From assembly GCA_045579745.1 (NCBI GenBank), contig JAZNMQ010000002.1:1-58288 (forward strand): DNA of 58,288 nt, read 5' to 3'. A program made the position numbers and the translations under genes. Shown in pieces: positions 33,891-43,628 of this stretch. The DNA comes from Flemingiibacterium sp045579745. GTDB taxonomy: Bacteria; Bacillota; Clostridia; Oscillospirales; CAG-272. Numbering within the stretch: position 1 is the stretch's first letter; each line of letters opens with the position of its first letter. The notes under the pieces are model-generated. The model had not been told where the DNA came from, ran no database searches, and saw only the letters and a list, made by a program, of their open reading frames with translations.

Positions 33891-35027
33891 ATGAAGGTAA
33901 AATTCAGCCGCCCTATATTACTCGACGCTGTCGGAACAGCAATGTATAGCGTTTCATCTAAAAACACGATATCCGCAGTTGAATGTATTTTAATTAACTG
34001 TGAAGAGGATAAGGTAATTATCTCATCATACGACCTTGAAAAAGGAATGAGAATCGAAATCGATGCGGAGATTGAAGAAACCGGCTCGTGCCTTATTAAC
34101 GCACAAAGCTTCTATTCGATTATAAAATTGATGCCTGCAGGTATTATTGAGCTGGCATCATCTGATACATGGAGAACTAAAATTTCAAGCGGAAACTCGG
34201 AATTTGAGCTCAACGGCTTGAACCCAAGCGATTTTCCGACCCTGCCTGATATTGAAAATGAAAACAGCTTTACTATTAAACAGGGCGATATGAAAAATAT
34301 GATAGCTCAAACGCTTTTTGCTGTAGCGCAAAACGATGCAAGACCTACCTTCAACGGTGCTTACTTCAAGATGAAGGGCAATCATATTACAACGGTTGGT
34401 TGTGATGGATTCAGACTTGCAATCAGAGAAAAAGTTTGCGAGCTTCAAAATGCAAATGAGGATCTTGACGTTTCATTTATAATTCCGGGCAGAACGCTGA
34501 ATGAGATCCTGAAGCTGTTAAACGAGCCTGAGGAAACTGTAAATATCATTTTGAACCGTAAACAGGTTCTATTCCGCTTTGAAGAAAAAAATATTACATT
34601 CTTCTCCCGTCTTATTGAAGGAGAGTATATAGATTACGATCGTATTATTCCCAAAAACAGCACAATATTTGTAGATGTTGATACGGATATTTTTGCAAGC
34701 GCGGTTGAGCGCGCGGCTCTTGTAACCGATGATTCCTCAGGAAAGAACAAATCACTTGCGCGCTGCTTCTTCCACGATAATAAGCTTGAAATAACATCCG
34801 TTTCCGTAAATGGAAAGGTACGCGATGAAATATCGACCTCTCAAACCGGCGCAGATATTGAAATCGGCTTTAACTGCCGTTATCTTACTGATGCGCTGAA
34901 GGCTTCAATGTGTGATAAGCTTCATCTTTCGCTTTCATCACCTTATATCAGTATGGTTATTGAGCCGCTTGAAAATGACGAAAAGGACCACTTCATATTC
35001 CTCGTTCTTCCGTGTAAAATGAAATGA
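33891..35027 (+). CDS. dnaN: DNA polymerase III beta sliding clamp
   Basis: The 378-residue clamp has three repeated folds; recognisable parts are IISSYDLEKGMRIEI, the middle PTFNGAYFKMKGNHITTVGCDGFRLAI and the C-terminal FLVLPCKMK. It tethers the polymerase to DNA and is the hub for replication and repair partners. Its stop overlaps recF by four bases. The small RNA-binding gene yaaA (S4 domain), usual between dnaN and recF in Firmicutes, is absent. Confidence 0.96.
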   Translation: MKVKFSRPILLDAVGTAMYSVSSKNTISAVECILINCEEDKVIISSYDLEKGMRIEIDAEIEETGSCLINAQSFYSIIKLMPAGIIELASSDTWRTKISSGNSEFELNGLNPSDFPTLPDIENENSFTIKQGDMKNMIAQTLFAVAQNDARPTFNGAYFKMKGNHITTVGCDGFRLAIREKVCELQNANEDLDVSFIIPGRTLNEILKLLNEPEETVNIILNRKQVLFRFEEKNITFFSRLIEGEYIDYDRIIPKNSTIFVDVDTDIFASAVERAALVTDDSSGKNKSLARCFFHDNKLEITSVSVNGKVRDEISTSQTGADIEIGFNCRYLTDALKASMCDKLHLSLSSPYISMVIEPLENDEKDHFIFLVLPCKMK

Positions 35028-36166
35028 TTGTTAAGCGTATAAGCTACAAAAATTTCAGAAATATTGAAGAAGCTGAAATTTCGTTTACTCCGGGTGTTAA
35101 TGTTCTGATCGGTAATAACGCCGAGGGAAAAACAAATGCACTTGAGGGAATATATCTTTTAGCTTCGGGAAAAAGCTTTCGAACTCCACATGAAAGAGAA
35201 ATGGTTAGATTCGGTTCCGATTTCTTTCATGTCGAGCTTGACCTAATTGATATAAAACGCGAGCAGAATATATCCTTTAAGGCATATTCATCCGAGTCAA
35301 ATAAGCGCAGAGAATGCCAAAAAAACGGTGTTCAGCTTGGTCGGATATCAGAGCTTATAGGCACATTCAGAGCTGTTTTGTTTTGTCCGGAGCATCTTTC
35401 AATCGTTAAAGCAGGTCCTTTGGAAAGACGCTCGTTTATGGACATAGCAATATGTCAGCTAAGACCTGTTTATTTAAAATCACTTCAAAGGTTCAATAAG
35501 ATCATTCAACAGAGAAATGCTTTGTTGAAACAGCTTTCGGAAAATTCAGGCGATAGGGCTTTGCTTGAAATATTATCTGACCAGCTGGCAAGAGAATCGG
35601 CACTGATATTTAAAACGAGAACAGAATACATTGACAGGCTCAACAGCTTTGTCAAAGGATTCTTTTTGGAGCTTACTGATGGCTTTGCTGATGGTTTTGG
35701 AGAAGAAGCAAAAGAAATTCCGGAGCTTAAATACAAAAACAGTCTTAAAATAAATGAAAAGCTTAGTGAGATGGATGCATATGACCAATATTTCAAGCTT
35801 CTGACATCAAATACAGAGCGCGAGATTGCTGTTGGAGCCACGCTGTACGGCTCACACAAGGATGATATAGAAATATATTTAAACGGCAAGGAAGCGCGTC
35901 AATTCGCCTCACAGGGGCAGCAGAGATCAATTGCACTTGCAATGAAGCTCGGCGAGGGAGAAATTTCGATGGAATATTCGGGTGAATATCCGGTATTTCT
36001 GTTTGATGATGTGCTAAGTGAGCTCGATTCTCGCAGACAGCAGTTTCTTTTGTCAAGGCTTGATTCGAGGCAGGTTATTATGACTACATGTACACCGCCT
36101 CCTGTCGATTCTGATGCCGCATTTATCAATGTGGAAAAAGGAGTATACACTAAAAAAGAGGTTTAG
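35024..36166 (+). CDS. recF: DNA replication and repair protein RecF
   Basis: The 380-residue SMC-like ATPase has Walker A IGNNAEGKTNALE at about residues 29-41, the ASQGQQRSIALAMKLGE signature and Walker B FLFDDVLSELDSRR. RecF loads RecA at gaps with RecO and RecR. It starts inside the end of dnaN (ATGA overlap) and ends two bases before remB. Confidence 0.95.
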   Translation: MIVKRISYKNFRNIEEAEISFTPGVNVLIGNNAEGKTNALEGIYLLASGKSFRTPHEREMVRFGSDFFHVELDLIDIKREQNISFKAYSSESNKRRECQKNGVQLGRISELIGTFRAVLFCPEHLSIVKAGPLERRSFMDIAICQLRPVYLKSLQRFNKIIQQRNALLKQLSENSGDRALLEILSDQLARESALIFKTRTEYIDRLNSFVKGFFLELTDGFADGFGEEAKEIPELKYKNSLKINEKLSEMDAYDQYFKLLTSNTEREIAVGATLYGSHKDDIEIYLNGKEARQFASQGQQRSIALAMKLGEGEISMEYSGEYPVFLFDDVLSELDSRRQQFLLSRLDSRQVIMTTCTPPPVDSDAAFINVEKGVYTKKEV

Positions 36167-36167
36167 A

Positions 36168-36431
36168 ATGTACGTTCATGCCGGAAATAACAGAATAATC
36201 AGAAAAAAGGATATAATAGGTATCTTTGATATGGACACAGCGACTATGGAGGATGCTACATGCGAATATCTCCGAGCTGCTGAAAAGGATGGAAATATGG
36301 TTAATATCAAAGAAGAAATACCTAAATCCTTTATAGTTGCAAGACATAATGAGAAAAATGATACAGTTTATGTTTCTCAAATTTCAACACCGGCTCTTTT
36401 AGGAAGAATAAAAGCCGGAATAAAAGAATAA
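36168..36431 (+). CDS. remB: Extracellular matrix regulator RemB-like (DUF370)
   Basis: ATG 36168 is chosen: AAAAGAGG precedes it by 6 bases, and the protein then begins MYVHAGNNRIIRKKDIIGIF as family members do; the longer frame overlaps recF. The 87-residue protein is the DUF370/RemB type that sits between recF and gyrB in Firmicutes. Relatives of RemA bind DNA as rings and control matrix and osmoprotection genes; the role of RemB itself is less clear. Confidence 0.88.
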   Translation: MYVHAGNNRIIRKKDIIGIFDMDTATMEDATCEYLRAAEKDGNMVNIKEEIPKSFIVARHNEKNDTVYVSQISTPALLGRIKAGIKE

Positions 36432-36477
36432 ATAAGTTCAATCATGGACGGTCAAAGCTGACTGTCAAAGAAAGGAA

Positions 36478-36496
36478 GCCGCCGAGCTTCGGAGGC
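36478..36496 (+). promoter_or_regulatory. Hairpin holding GGAGG in the gyrB leader
   Basis: GCC-G-CCGA pairs with TCGG-A-GGC around a short loop. The 3' arm contains GGAGG (36491-36495), and AAGG (36497-36500) follows 8 bases before the gyrB ATG. This mirrors the dnaN leader. Confidence 0.5.
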
Positions 36497-36508
36497 AAGG
36501 TTGTTTAA

Positions 36509-38473
36509 ATGTCAGAACAAAATCAAAACAATTACGACGAAAGTCAAATACAGGTGCTTGAAGGACTTGAAGCTGTCAGAAAACGCCCAGGTATGTATAT
36601 CGGTTCAACCTCAATACGCGGACTGCATCATCTTATTTATGAGATCGTTGATAATGCAATCGACGAAGCGCTTGCAGGCTATTGTGAATCGATAACCGTA
36701 ACTCTGCATGCTGACAATAGTGTATCTGTTCAGGATAACGGACGCGGTATTCCTGCAGGAATACATCCGAAAATGGGCATTCCGACTGTTGAGGTTGTTT
36801 ATACAGTACTTCATGCGGGAGGAAAGTTCGGCGGTGACGGATATAAAATAGCTGGAGGTCTGCACGGTGTAGGTGCTTCGGTTGTTAATGCACTCTCTGA
36901 GTGGGTTGAAATTGACAACTGCTATTCAGGCGAGAGATATACAGAAAGATTTGAATACGGTAAGGTAGCACGTCCATTTGCGCATGTTGGCTCATCTGAC
37001 GGGAAAAGCGGACTTTATGTGCGTTTCAAGCCTGATTCAACAATTTTTGAAGAAACGGTATTTGAATATAATACGGTTTTAAACCGACTTCGCGAGCAAG
37101 CCTTTCTCAATGCCGGTGTTAAGATAGTATTGTGTGATGAACGCAAAAATAGTTCAAACTCCGAAGAAAATGGTGAAGAAAATTATCAAAAATTCGGTGA
37201 GGACAGAGTAGAGCTTTGCTATGAAGGCGGTATACGCAGCTATGTAGAGCATCTCAACAATGCTCGCAGACTTGCTATGATTCATCCAAATGTAATATAC
37301 ATGAAGGTTGAGAAAAACGATTCTATCGGTGAAGTTGCTATTCAATATAACGACAGCTACAATGAAACTATAATGTCGTTTGCAAATAATATGCACACGA
37401 TCGAGGGCGGTACTCACGAAACGGGCTTCAAGCAAGCACTGACGAATGTGCTTAACGATTATGCTCGCAAGCATAATATTTTGAAAGCTGATGACAAAAA
37501 TCTATCCGGTGAGGATACCCGTGAGGGAATTTGTGCAGTTATCAGCGTAAAGCTGACAGATGCACAGTTTGAAAGCCAAACTAAGGCTAAGCTCGGTAAC
37601 TCTGAGATGAGGACGCTTGTTGCAGGACTTGTGACAGAAAAGCTTTCGGAATATTTTGAGGAAAATCCGTCCACTGCAAGAGCAATACTCGATAAAGCAC
37701 TTGCGGCATCAAGAGCGAGAGAGGCAGCGAGAAAGGCTCGAGAGCTGACAAGAAGAAAAAGCGTGCTTGAGGGCTCATCTCTCCCGGGTAAGCTTGCAGA
37801 CTGTCAGGAAAGACGCGTTGAAGTTACAGAATTATACCTCGTCGAGGGAGATTCCGCGGGAGGTTCGGCTAAGACAGGCCGTAACAGCAAATTCCAGGCA
37901 ATCCTTCCCCTTCGCGGTAAGGTTTTGAATGTTGAAAAGATCCGACTTGATAAGGTTTATACAAATACTTCTCTAATTCCAATAATTCAGGCTCTCGGAT
38001 GCGGTATAGGTGAGGAGTTTGATATAAGCAAGCTTCGCTATGGAAAAATTATTCTCATGGCCGATGCCGATGTTGATGGTTCACATATAAGAATACTGCT
38101 TCTGACCTTCTTATTCAGACACATGAGAAAGCTTATTGAGGAGGGACATGTATATCTCGCACAGCCTCCGCTTTATAAGCTGACAAAGGGAAAGAAGAAT
38201 TATTATGCTTATTCGGACGCTGAGCGCGATAAGATTTTAAGCGAGCTTGGTGATAACGTAAAAACAAGCCGATACAAAGGTCTTGGTGAGATGAATGCTG
38301 ACCAGCTTTGGGAAACTACAATGGACCCCGAAACCCGCACGCTTCTAAAAGTAAATATCGAGGATGCAATGGCATGCGACGAAACCTTTTCGATACTTAT
38401 GGGTGATAAGGTTGAGCCTCGCCGCGAGTTCATTGAGAAAAATGCCGTGTATGCGACAAATCTCGATATATAA
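36509..38473 (+). CDS. gyrB: DNA gyrase subunit B
   Basis: The 654-residue subunit has the GHKL ATPase domain (EIVDNAIDEALAG, DNGRGIPAGIHP, GGLHGVGASVVNAL), the transducer, and the TOPRIM domain (YLVEGDSAGGSAKTGRN and ILMADADVDGSHI). It powers negative supercoiling with GyrA. Its start follows the hairpin leader. A non-coding spacer of 260 bases with DnaA-box-like sequences separates it from gyrA. Confidence 0.97.
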   Translation: MSEQNQNNYDESQIQVLEGLEAVRKRPGMYIGSTSIRGLHHLIYEIVDNAIDEALAGYCESITVTLHADNSVSVQDNGRGIPAGIHPKMGIPTVEVVYTVLHAGGKFGGDGYKIAGGLHGVGASVVNALSEWVEIDNCYSGERYTERFEYGKVARPFAHVGSSDGKSGLYVRFKPDSTIFEETVFEYNTVLNRLREQAFLNAGVKIVLCDERKNSSNSEENGEENYQKFGEDRVELCYEGGIRSYVEHLNNARRLAMIHPNVIYMKVEKNDSIGEVAIQYNDSYNETIMSFANNMHTIEGGTHETGFKQALTNVLNDYARKHNILKADDKNLSGEDTREGICAVISVKLTDAQFESQTKAKLGNSEMRTLVAGLVTEKLSEYFEENPSTARAILDKALAASRAREAARKARELTRRKSVLEGSSLPGKLADCQERRVEVTELYLVEGDSAGGSAKTGRNSKFQAILPLRGKVLNVEKIRLDKVYTNTSLIPIIQALGCGIGEEFDISKLRYGKIILMADADVDGSHIRILLLTFLFRHMRKLIEEGHVYLAQPPLYKLTKGKKNYYAYSDAERDKILSELGDNVKTSRYKGLGEMNADQLWETTMDPETRTLLKVNIEDAMACDETFSILMGDKVEPRREFIEKNAVYATNLDI

Positions 38474-38733
38474 GAAGTTTTTACACATATGATTTAACAC
38501 ACTAAAGTTATCAACAACTTGTAAAGAAGTATGTGGAAAACTTGTTGAGCGAATTGTTAAAAATAGAATCTGATTTATAAAAATAGCACCTAATAAGCTA
38601 AAAAAATAATGTTGAAAACGTGGAAAACATATTAACAACGGTTTTTCAATTCATGTGGAAAACTTGTTGAAAACATGATTTTCACAAAAATAACAGGTGG
38701 AGAATATTTTCCGCCATAACAAAGAGGACAATA
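38474..38733. promoter_or_regulatory. DnaA-box cluster in the gyrB-gyrA spacer
   Basis: Six box-like 9-mers lie in 166 bases: TTATCAACA 38508-38516, TGTGGAAAA 38532-38540, TGTTGAAAA 38610-38618, CGTGGAAAA 38619-38627, TGTGGAAAA 38654-38662 and TGTTGAAAA 38665-38673. Five are on the - strand orientation. None is the exact TTATCCACA. The rest is AT-rich with no frame. gyrA's start follows AAAGAGGACAATA. Confidence 0.6.
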
Positions 38734-41259
38734 ATGGATAACAAAGATAAGAACGAAACGCTGGAATTCCCCGACCAAAAAATAGTCGGCATAGAGATGG
38801 ATCATGAGGTAAAGTCATCCTTTATCGCATATTCAATGAGTGTCATTATGTCGCGTGCGCTTCCCGATGTAAGAGATGGCTTGAAGCCCGTACACAGACG
38901 AATTCTTTACTCTATGTACGAGGATAAGCTGACATATGACAAGGAATTCCGTAAATCGGCAACGACAGTCGGTAATGTGCTTGGTAGATATCATCCTCAC
39001 GGAGATTCAGCCGTATATGATACAATGGTACGCCTTGCACAGCCGTTTTCACTCAGATATCCTTTGATCGAGGGTCAAGGTAACTTCGGTTCGATTGACG
39101 GCGACCCTGCGGCAGCCTATCGTTATACAGAAGCCAGACTTGCAAAGATGGCTAACGAGATGATGTCGGATATTGAGAAGGATGTAGTAGATTTTGTACC
39201 TAACTTCGATAATAGTCTGCAGGAGCCCACGGTTCTTCCTGCACGCTTCCCTAACCTTCTTGTAAACGGTTCAATCGGAATTGCAGTCGGTATGGCTACA
39301 AATATTCCGCCGCACAATCTTGGTGAGGTTATTGACGGTACAATTTATCTCATGGATAATCCCGAATGTACAATAAAGGATTTGATGGGATATATAAAAG
39401 GTCCTGATTTCCCGACATGTGCAACACTTTATGGCTCAAATGGAATTTACGAAGCGTATACAACAGGACGCGGACGAGTCATGGTACGCTCGAAATGTAC
39501 AATTGAAGAAGAAAAGCGCCGTATTATCGTAACCGAGATTCCTTATCAGGTAAACAAGAGCCTTCTTGTAGAAAACATCGGACATCTTGTAAATGAGAAG
39601 CGAATCGAGGGTATAACTGATGTTCGCGACGAATCAGGCCGCGACGGTATGCGTATTGTTATCGAGCTTCGCCGTGATGCAAACGCTCAGGTTATTTTGA
39701 ATCAGCTCTACAAGAATACACAGCTTCAGGACACATGTGCTATCAATATGATCGCGCTTGTTGATAACGTTCCTAAGGTTTTGAACCTCAAGCAGATACT
39801 TGAATACTATATCGAGCATCAGGAAAGTGTTATTACACGACGTGTTTCATTTGATTTGTCGAAGGCGAAGAAGGAAGCTCACATTTACGAGGGCTATAAA
39901 ATAGCAATTGACAATATTGAAGAGATTATAAATATCATTCGCGCAAGCTCATCTGTTTCGGATGCTAAGGTTCAGCTTATGGAGCGTTTCGGACTGACGG
40001 AAGCTCAGGCTCAGGCAATTGTCGAAATGACGCTCGGCAGACTTTCGGGAATGGAGCGCCAGAAGATAGAGGACCGTTTAGCAAGACTTTACGAAACTAT
40101 TGAGGAGCTCGAAGCAATTCTTGCGGATGAGTCGAAAATCAGGCAAATCATCAAGGATGAAATGCTCGATATCAAAACGCGCTTTGCTGATACTCGCCGT
40201 ACAGAGCTTGTCGCAGCTGAGGACGATATCGTTTATGAGGACCTTATCGAGCGTCATTCCTGCGTGATTACGCTTACAAACGATGGATATATCAAGCGTC
40301 AGCCCGCAAATACTTACACCTCACAAAGAAGAGGCGGTAAGGGTATTATTGGTATGACTACCAAGGATGAAGATTCGGTTGCTGATGTAATGGTAGTCCA
40401 TAGCCATTCAATGATTATGATGTTTACAAATACGGGTAAAGTGTTTGTACGCAAGGCATATCAAATACCCGAGGCAGGACGTACCGCAAAGGGCTCAAAT
40501 ATTGTAAATATACTTGAGCTTAGTGAGGGAGAAAAGGTAACAGCATCGATTTCGGTAAATGGCTTCAGCGATAACGAGTATTTGTTTATGACAACTCGCA
40601 AGGGTGTTGTAAAGAAAACTCTCCTATCTGAGTTTGAATATCAGAGAAAGGGAGGAAAAATCGCTATCTCTCTCGATGAAGGCGATGAGCTTGTATTTGT
40701 TAAGCATACAAACGGCAGCGATGGCATAATTATTGCAACTCATAACGGTCTGTCAGCGAGATTCGAGGAAGTCGATGTTCGCGCAATGGGCAGAACTGCA
40801 CGAGGTGTCAGAGGCATTAACCTTGCTGAAAACGACTACGTAGTAGGATGTACGCTTGTTGATAACGAAAAGGCGCTTATTACCATCACCGAAAACGGAT
40901 TCGGAAAGAGAAGTGAATTTAGTAACTTCACTCCTCACAGCCGCGGTGTAAAGGGAGTTATGTGCCACGGAATCAACGAGAAAACAGGCGCACTTGCCGG
41001 TATTGCTACCGTATCAGAAACAGACGATATTATGATTATTACAAATGACGGTACAATAATCAGAACACCTGTATCAGGAATCCCATTCTACAGCCGTTCG
41101 GCAGGAGGCGTAATTGTAATGCGTCTGACGGAAGGTGCTTCAATCGTAAACTTTGCAAAGGTCACGAGCGAAGAAACCGATACCGAGCCAAAAGCGGAAG
41201 ATGACACCGAAATTGTTGAAGCAATAGAAGAAACCGTTAACGAGGATGATGAAGTATGA
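38734..41259 (+). CDS. gyrA: DNA gyrase subunit A
   Basis: The 841-residue subunit has the catalytic Tyr in AAAYRYTEARL near residue 130, HPHGDSAVYDTMVRLAQ near 90 and six C-terminal beta-pinwheel blades, including the GyrA box QRRGGKG. The quinolone positions (Ser and Asp in GDSAVYD) carry the sensitive-type residues. The tail is acidic (TEPKAEDDTEIVE). Its stop overlaps the next gene by four bases. Confidence 0.97.
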   Translation: MDNKDKNETLEFPDQKIVGIEMDHEVKSSFIAYSMSVIMSRALPDVRDGLKPVHRRILYSMYEDKLTYDKEFRKSATTVGNVLGRYHPHGDSAVYDTMVRLAQPFSLRYPLIEGQGNFGSIDGDPAAAYRYTEARLAKMANEMMSDIEKDVVDFVPNFDNSLQEPTVLPARFPNLLVNGSIGIAVGMATNIPPHNLGEVIDGTIYLMDNPECTIKDLMGYIKGPDFPTCATLYGSNGIYEAYTTGRGRVMVRSKCTIEEEKRRIIVTEIPYQVNKSLLVENIGHLVNEKRIEGITDVRDESGRDGMRIVIELRRDANAQVILNQLYKNTQLQDTCAINMIALVDNVPKVLNLKQILEYYIEHQESVITRRVSFDLSKAKKEAHIYEGYKIAIDNIEEIINIIRASSSVSDAKVQLMERFGLTEAQAQAIVEMTLGRLSGMERQKIEDRLARLYETIEELEAILADESKIRQIIKDEMLDIKTRFADTRRTELVAAEDDIVYEDLIERHSCVITLTNDGYIKRQPANTYTSQRRGGKGIIGMTTKDEDSVADVMVVHSHSMIMMFTNTGKVFVRKAYQIPEAGRTAKGSNIVNILELSEGEKVTASISVNGFSDNEYLFMTTRKGVVKKTLLSEFEYQRKGGKIAISLDEGDELVFVKHTNGSDGIIIATHNGLSARFEEVDVRAMGRTARGVRGINLAENDYVVGCTLVDNEKALITITENGFGKRSEFSNFTPHSRGVKGVMCHGINEKTGALAGIATVSETDDIMIITNDGTIIRTPVSGIPFYSRSAGGVIVMRLTEGASIVNFAKVTSEETDTEPKAEDDTEIVEAIEETVNEDDEV

Positions 41260-41789
41260 GGAAGCTATGCTTCATATTAATCGGAATTATGATTTTGCTT
41301 GCATCATGCGGCGGAGCAGCTTCTGATGACGAAATTATAGGCTCGCTTGAAGCACTTGCGCCGAGTGCAAAGGAGCTTTACAGTATAATCTACAGCGACG
41401 TGCTTCCGCATGGTGAAATTGAAAAGGACGGATATGCTAAGATTTCGGAAGAATCTCAGTATAAATCAATCTCTGAGCTAAAGGAAGCGTTATCTAAGGT
41501 ATTTACAAGTGATTACTGCAAGATAATTTCAAATACTGCTTTCGTTGGAGTTTCGAGCGACGAGGGGGCTATTCACGCAAAATTTATCGAGCGTGAGAAC
41601 GGATTATATGTAAAGCCTGAGGTAACAGAAGATTTCGGAGCAGCTCGCGATTTTGATTTTTCAAATGCAAAGGTTATAAAAAAGAATCCATATATGGCGA
41701 TCGTGCTTATTACACATGTTGACGGGGATACTGAGGTAACTATGAGAAGCGTTAACGGTGTGTGGCTTATTGATAGTCCAATTTTCTAA
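41256..41789 (+). CDS. Predicted lipoprotein between gyrA and recA
   Basis: The 177-residue protein has a lipobox (LLASC, Cys near residue 18) after a hydrophobic signal, then about 155 residues of mixed helix and strand (LEALAPSAKELYSIIYSDVLP, then VKPEVTEDFGAARDFDF, and WLIDSPIF at the end). It would be anchored outside the cell membrane. Its ATG overlaps the gyrA stop (ATGA), so it is translationally coupled to a gyrase gene. I do not recognise the family. Confidence 0.75.
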   Translation: MRKLCFILIGIMILLASCGGAASDDEIIGSLEALAPSAKELYSIIYSDVLPHGEIEKDGYAKISEESQYKSISELKEALSKVFTSDYCKIISNTAFVGVSSDEGAIHAKFIERENGLYVKPEVTEDFGAARDFDFSNAKVIKKNPYMAIVLITHVDGDTEVTMRSVNGVWLIDSPIF

Positions 41790-41808
41790 ATGAAACGGAG
41801 AAAAATTT

Positions 41809-42936
41809 ATGAAAGCAAAACAGCAAACAAAGCCTGTTCCGACTAAGATAGTCGATAGAGATGAAAAGCGCAAGGCAATCGAGGGCGCTATAGGTCAGAT
41901 AGAAAAGAGCTACGGTAAAGGAACAATTATGAGAATGGGTGAGGCTCCCGAGCTTGAAGTCAGCGCGATTTCAACAGGTTCTCTTACACTCGATATGGCA
42001 CTTGGAATAGGCGGAGTTCCGCGCGGAAGAATCGTTGAGATTTACGGTCCGGAATCCTCGGGTAAAACAACAGTTGCACTTCATGTTGTAGCTGAAACTC
42101 AAAAGCTGGGCGGCGAAGCTGCATATATTGATGTGGAGAATGCACTTGACCCCGTTTATGCAAAGGCACTCGGAGTAGATACAGACAGCCTTCTCGTTTC
42201 TCAGCCGTCAAGCGGTGAGCAGGCACTTGATATTGCAGAGGCACTCATTCGCTCCGGAGCTATTGACGTAGTTGTAGTTGACTCGGTTGCAGCTCTTGTT
42301 ACACAGCAGGAAATTGATGGAGATATGGCGTCTTCTCATGTAGGTTTGCAGGCAAGACTTATGTCGCAGGCACTCAAAAAGCTTTCGGGTGCTGTTGCTA
42401 AATCAAACTGCGTAATTATTTTTATAAATCAGCTGCGTGAGAAAATCGGTATTTCCTACGGTAATCCCGAAACTACACCTGGTGGTCGCGCGCTTAAATT
42501 CTACGCATCGGTTCGAATGGAAATTCGCCGCGCAGAACAGCTCAAGGATGGCGCAGATGTATACGGAAACCATGTAAAATGTAAAATTGTAAAAAACAAG
42601 GTTGCACCGCCATTTAAGCTTGCTGAGTTTGATATTATTTACGGCAAGGGTATTTCCAAATCGGGCGAGATAGTCGATATCGGAGTAGAGCTTGGATTTA
42701 TCACAAAGAGTGGTTCATGGTTCTCGTATGAGGGACAGCGTATCGCGCAGGGTAAGGAAAATACACGCAAATACTTCGAATCAAACGAAGAGCTTATGAA
42801 GGAGCTTTCCGATAAAATCAAGGCTAAGCGCGATGATGTCGAAGCAATGATGAATAACGATTATGACGGCTCGGATGATGATGAGATGGATGACGACGAT
42901 CTCGATATCCGTCTGCTCGAAACAGACGATGACTGA
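41809..42936 (+). CDS. recA: Recombinase RecA
   Basis: RecA forms filaments on single-stranded DNA, drives strand exchange and triggers LexA cleavage. The 375-residue protein has Walker A GPESSGKTT near residue 79, AAYIDVENALDP, VVVDSVAALV, GLQARLMSQALKKL and the acidic C-terminal tail (DDDEMDDDD). ACGGAGAAAAATT precedes ATG. It lies downstream of gyrA and a lipoprotein gene with no terminator visible between them. The usual ENALD/EHALD position reads VENALDP, a normal variant. Confidence 0.97.
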   Translation: MKAKQQTKPVPTKIVDRDEKRKAIEGAIGQIEKSYGKGTIMRMGEAPELEVSAISTGSLTLDMALGIGGVPRGRIVEIYGPESSGKTTVALHVVAETQKLGGEAAYIDVENALDPVYAKALGVDTDSLLVSQPSSGEQALDIAEALIRSGAIDVVVVDSVAALVTQQEIDGDMASSHVGLQARLMSQALKKLSGAVAKSNCVIIFINQLREKIGISYGNPETTPGGRALKFYASVRMEIRRAEQLKDGADVYGNHVKCKIVKNKVAPPFKLAEFDIIYGKGISKSGEIVDIGVELGFITKSGSWFSYEGQRIAQGKENTRKYFESNEELMKELSDKIKAKRDDVEAMMNNDYDGSDDDEMDDDDLDIRLLETDDD

Positions 42937-43628
42937 TGCCGAAAATCGGTATTACGATAATAAAGCTTGAGCCTCGCAAGATGGGCGAGGAGGTCGAGCT
43001 GACGGTAAAGCTTGCTCCGATAGGGGCGGAATCAGACACGCACACGGATATACGAAAGCTTTGCGTAGCCTCAAAGATGATGTTTGAGATCGGGAATATC
43101 GGCGTCGGAAGCTTGCCGTATAAGCTCAGCGAGGAGCAATTCGATTCACTTGAGTATAATTCAAAGCTGTGGGAGGTCGTTCGAAAGGGGCTTGACCTAC
43201 TCTCTTATGGCGATAACACAAAGTCGGCACTTATAACAAAGCTCAAACAGCGAGGATACGACAAGTTTTTAGCGGAGGATGCTGTCGAATATATTGCCGG
43301 GCTCGGGTATATCGATGAGAGCAGAATAATGGCGCGCCTGGTTGATCAGCTCGCTAACGTAAAGCTGTACGGCACCTCGCGAATAAAAAATGAGATCAGA
43401 AAAAAGGGGATTTCCGAGGAAATTATCCGCGAAGAATTGCAGGAGCTGTTAAAGACGGTGGATTTCAGAGAAAATATTATGCGTCTTTTAAAGCGAAAAT
43501 GCGATTTTTCAAGGCTGTCAGAGCAAAAGTATCGTGAGAGTATTTATGCGGCATTTTACCGACTTGGATATTCTCCTCAGGAAACAAAATCCGCAATAAA
43601 AACCATTCAGGAAGAGGAATATGAGTAA
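42936..43628 (+). CDS. recX: RecA regulator RecX
   Basis: The 230-residue protein is RecX-like: three helix-bundle repeats with the pattern SYGDNTKSALITKLKQRGYD, LGYIDESRIMARLVDQLA and KNEIRKKGISEEIIREEL. It modulates RecA filaments by direct contact. The N-terminal 75 residues are an extension (LTVKLAPIGAESDTHTDIRK) not seen in the short forms. Its ATG overlaps the recA stop by one base. Confidence 0.9.
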   Translation: MPKIGITIIKLEPRKMGEEVELTVKLAPIGAESDTHTDIRKLCVASKMMFEIGNIGVGSLPYKLSEEQFDSLEYNSKLWEVVRKGLDLLSYGDNTKSALITKLKQRGYDKFLAEDAVEYIAGLGYIDESRIMARLVDQLANVKLYGTSRIKNEIRKKGISEEIIREELQELLKTVDFRENIMRLLKRKCDFSRLSEQKYRESIYAAFYRLGYSPQETKSAIKTIQEEEYE

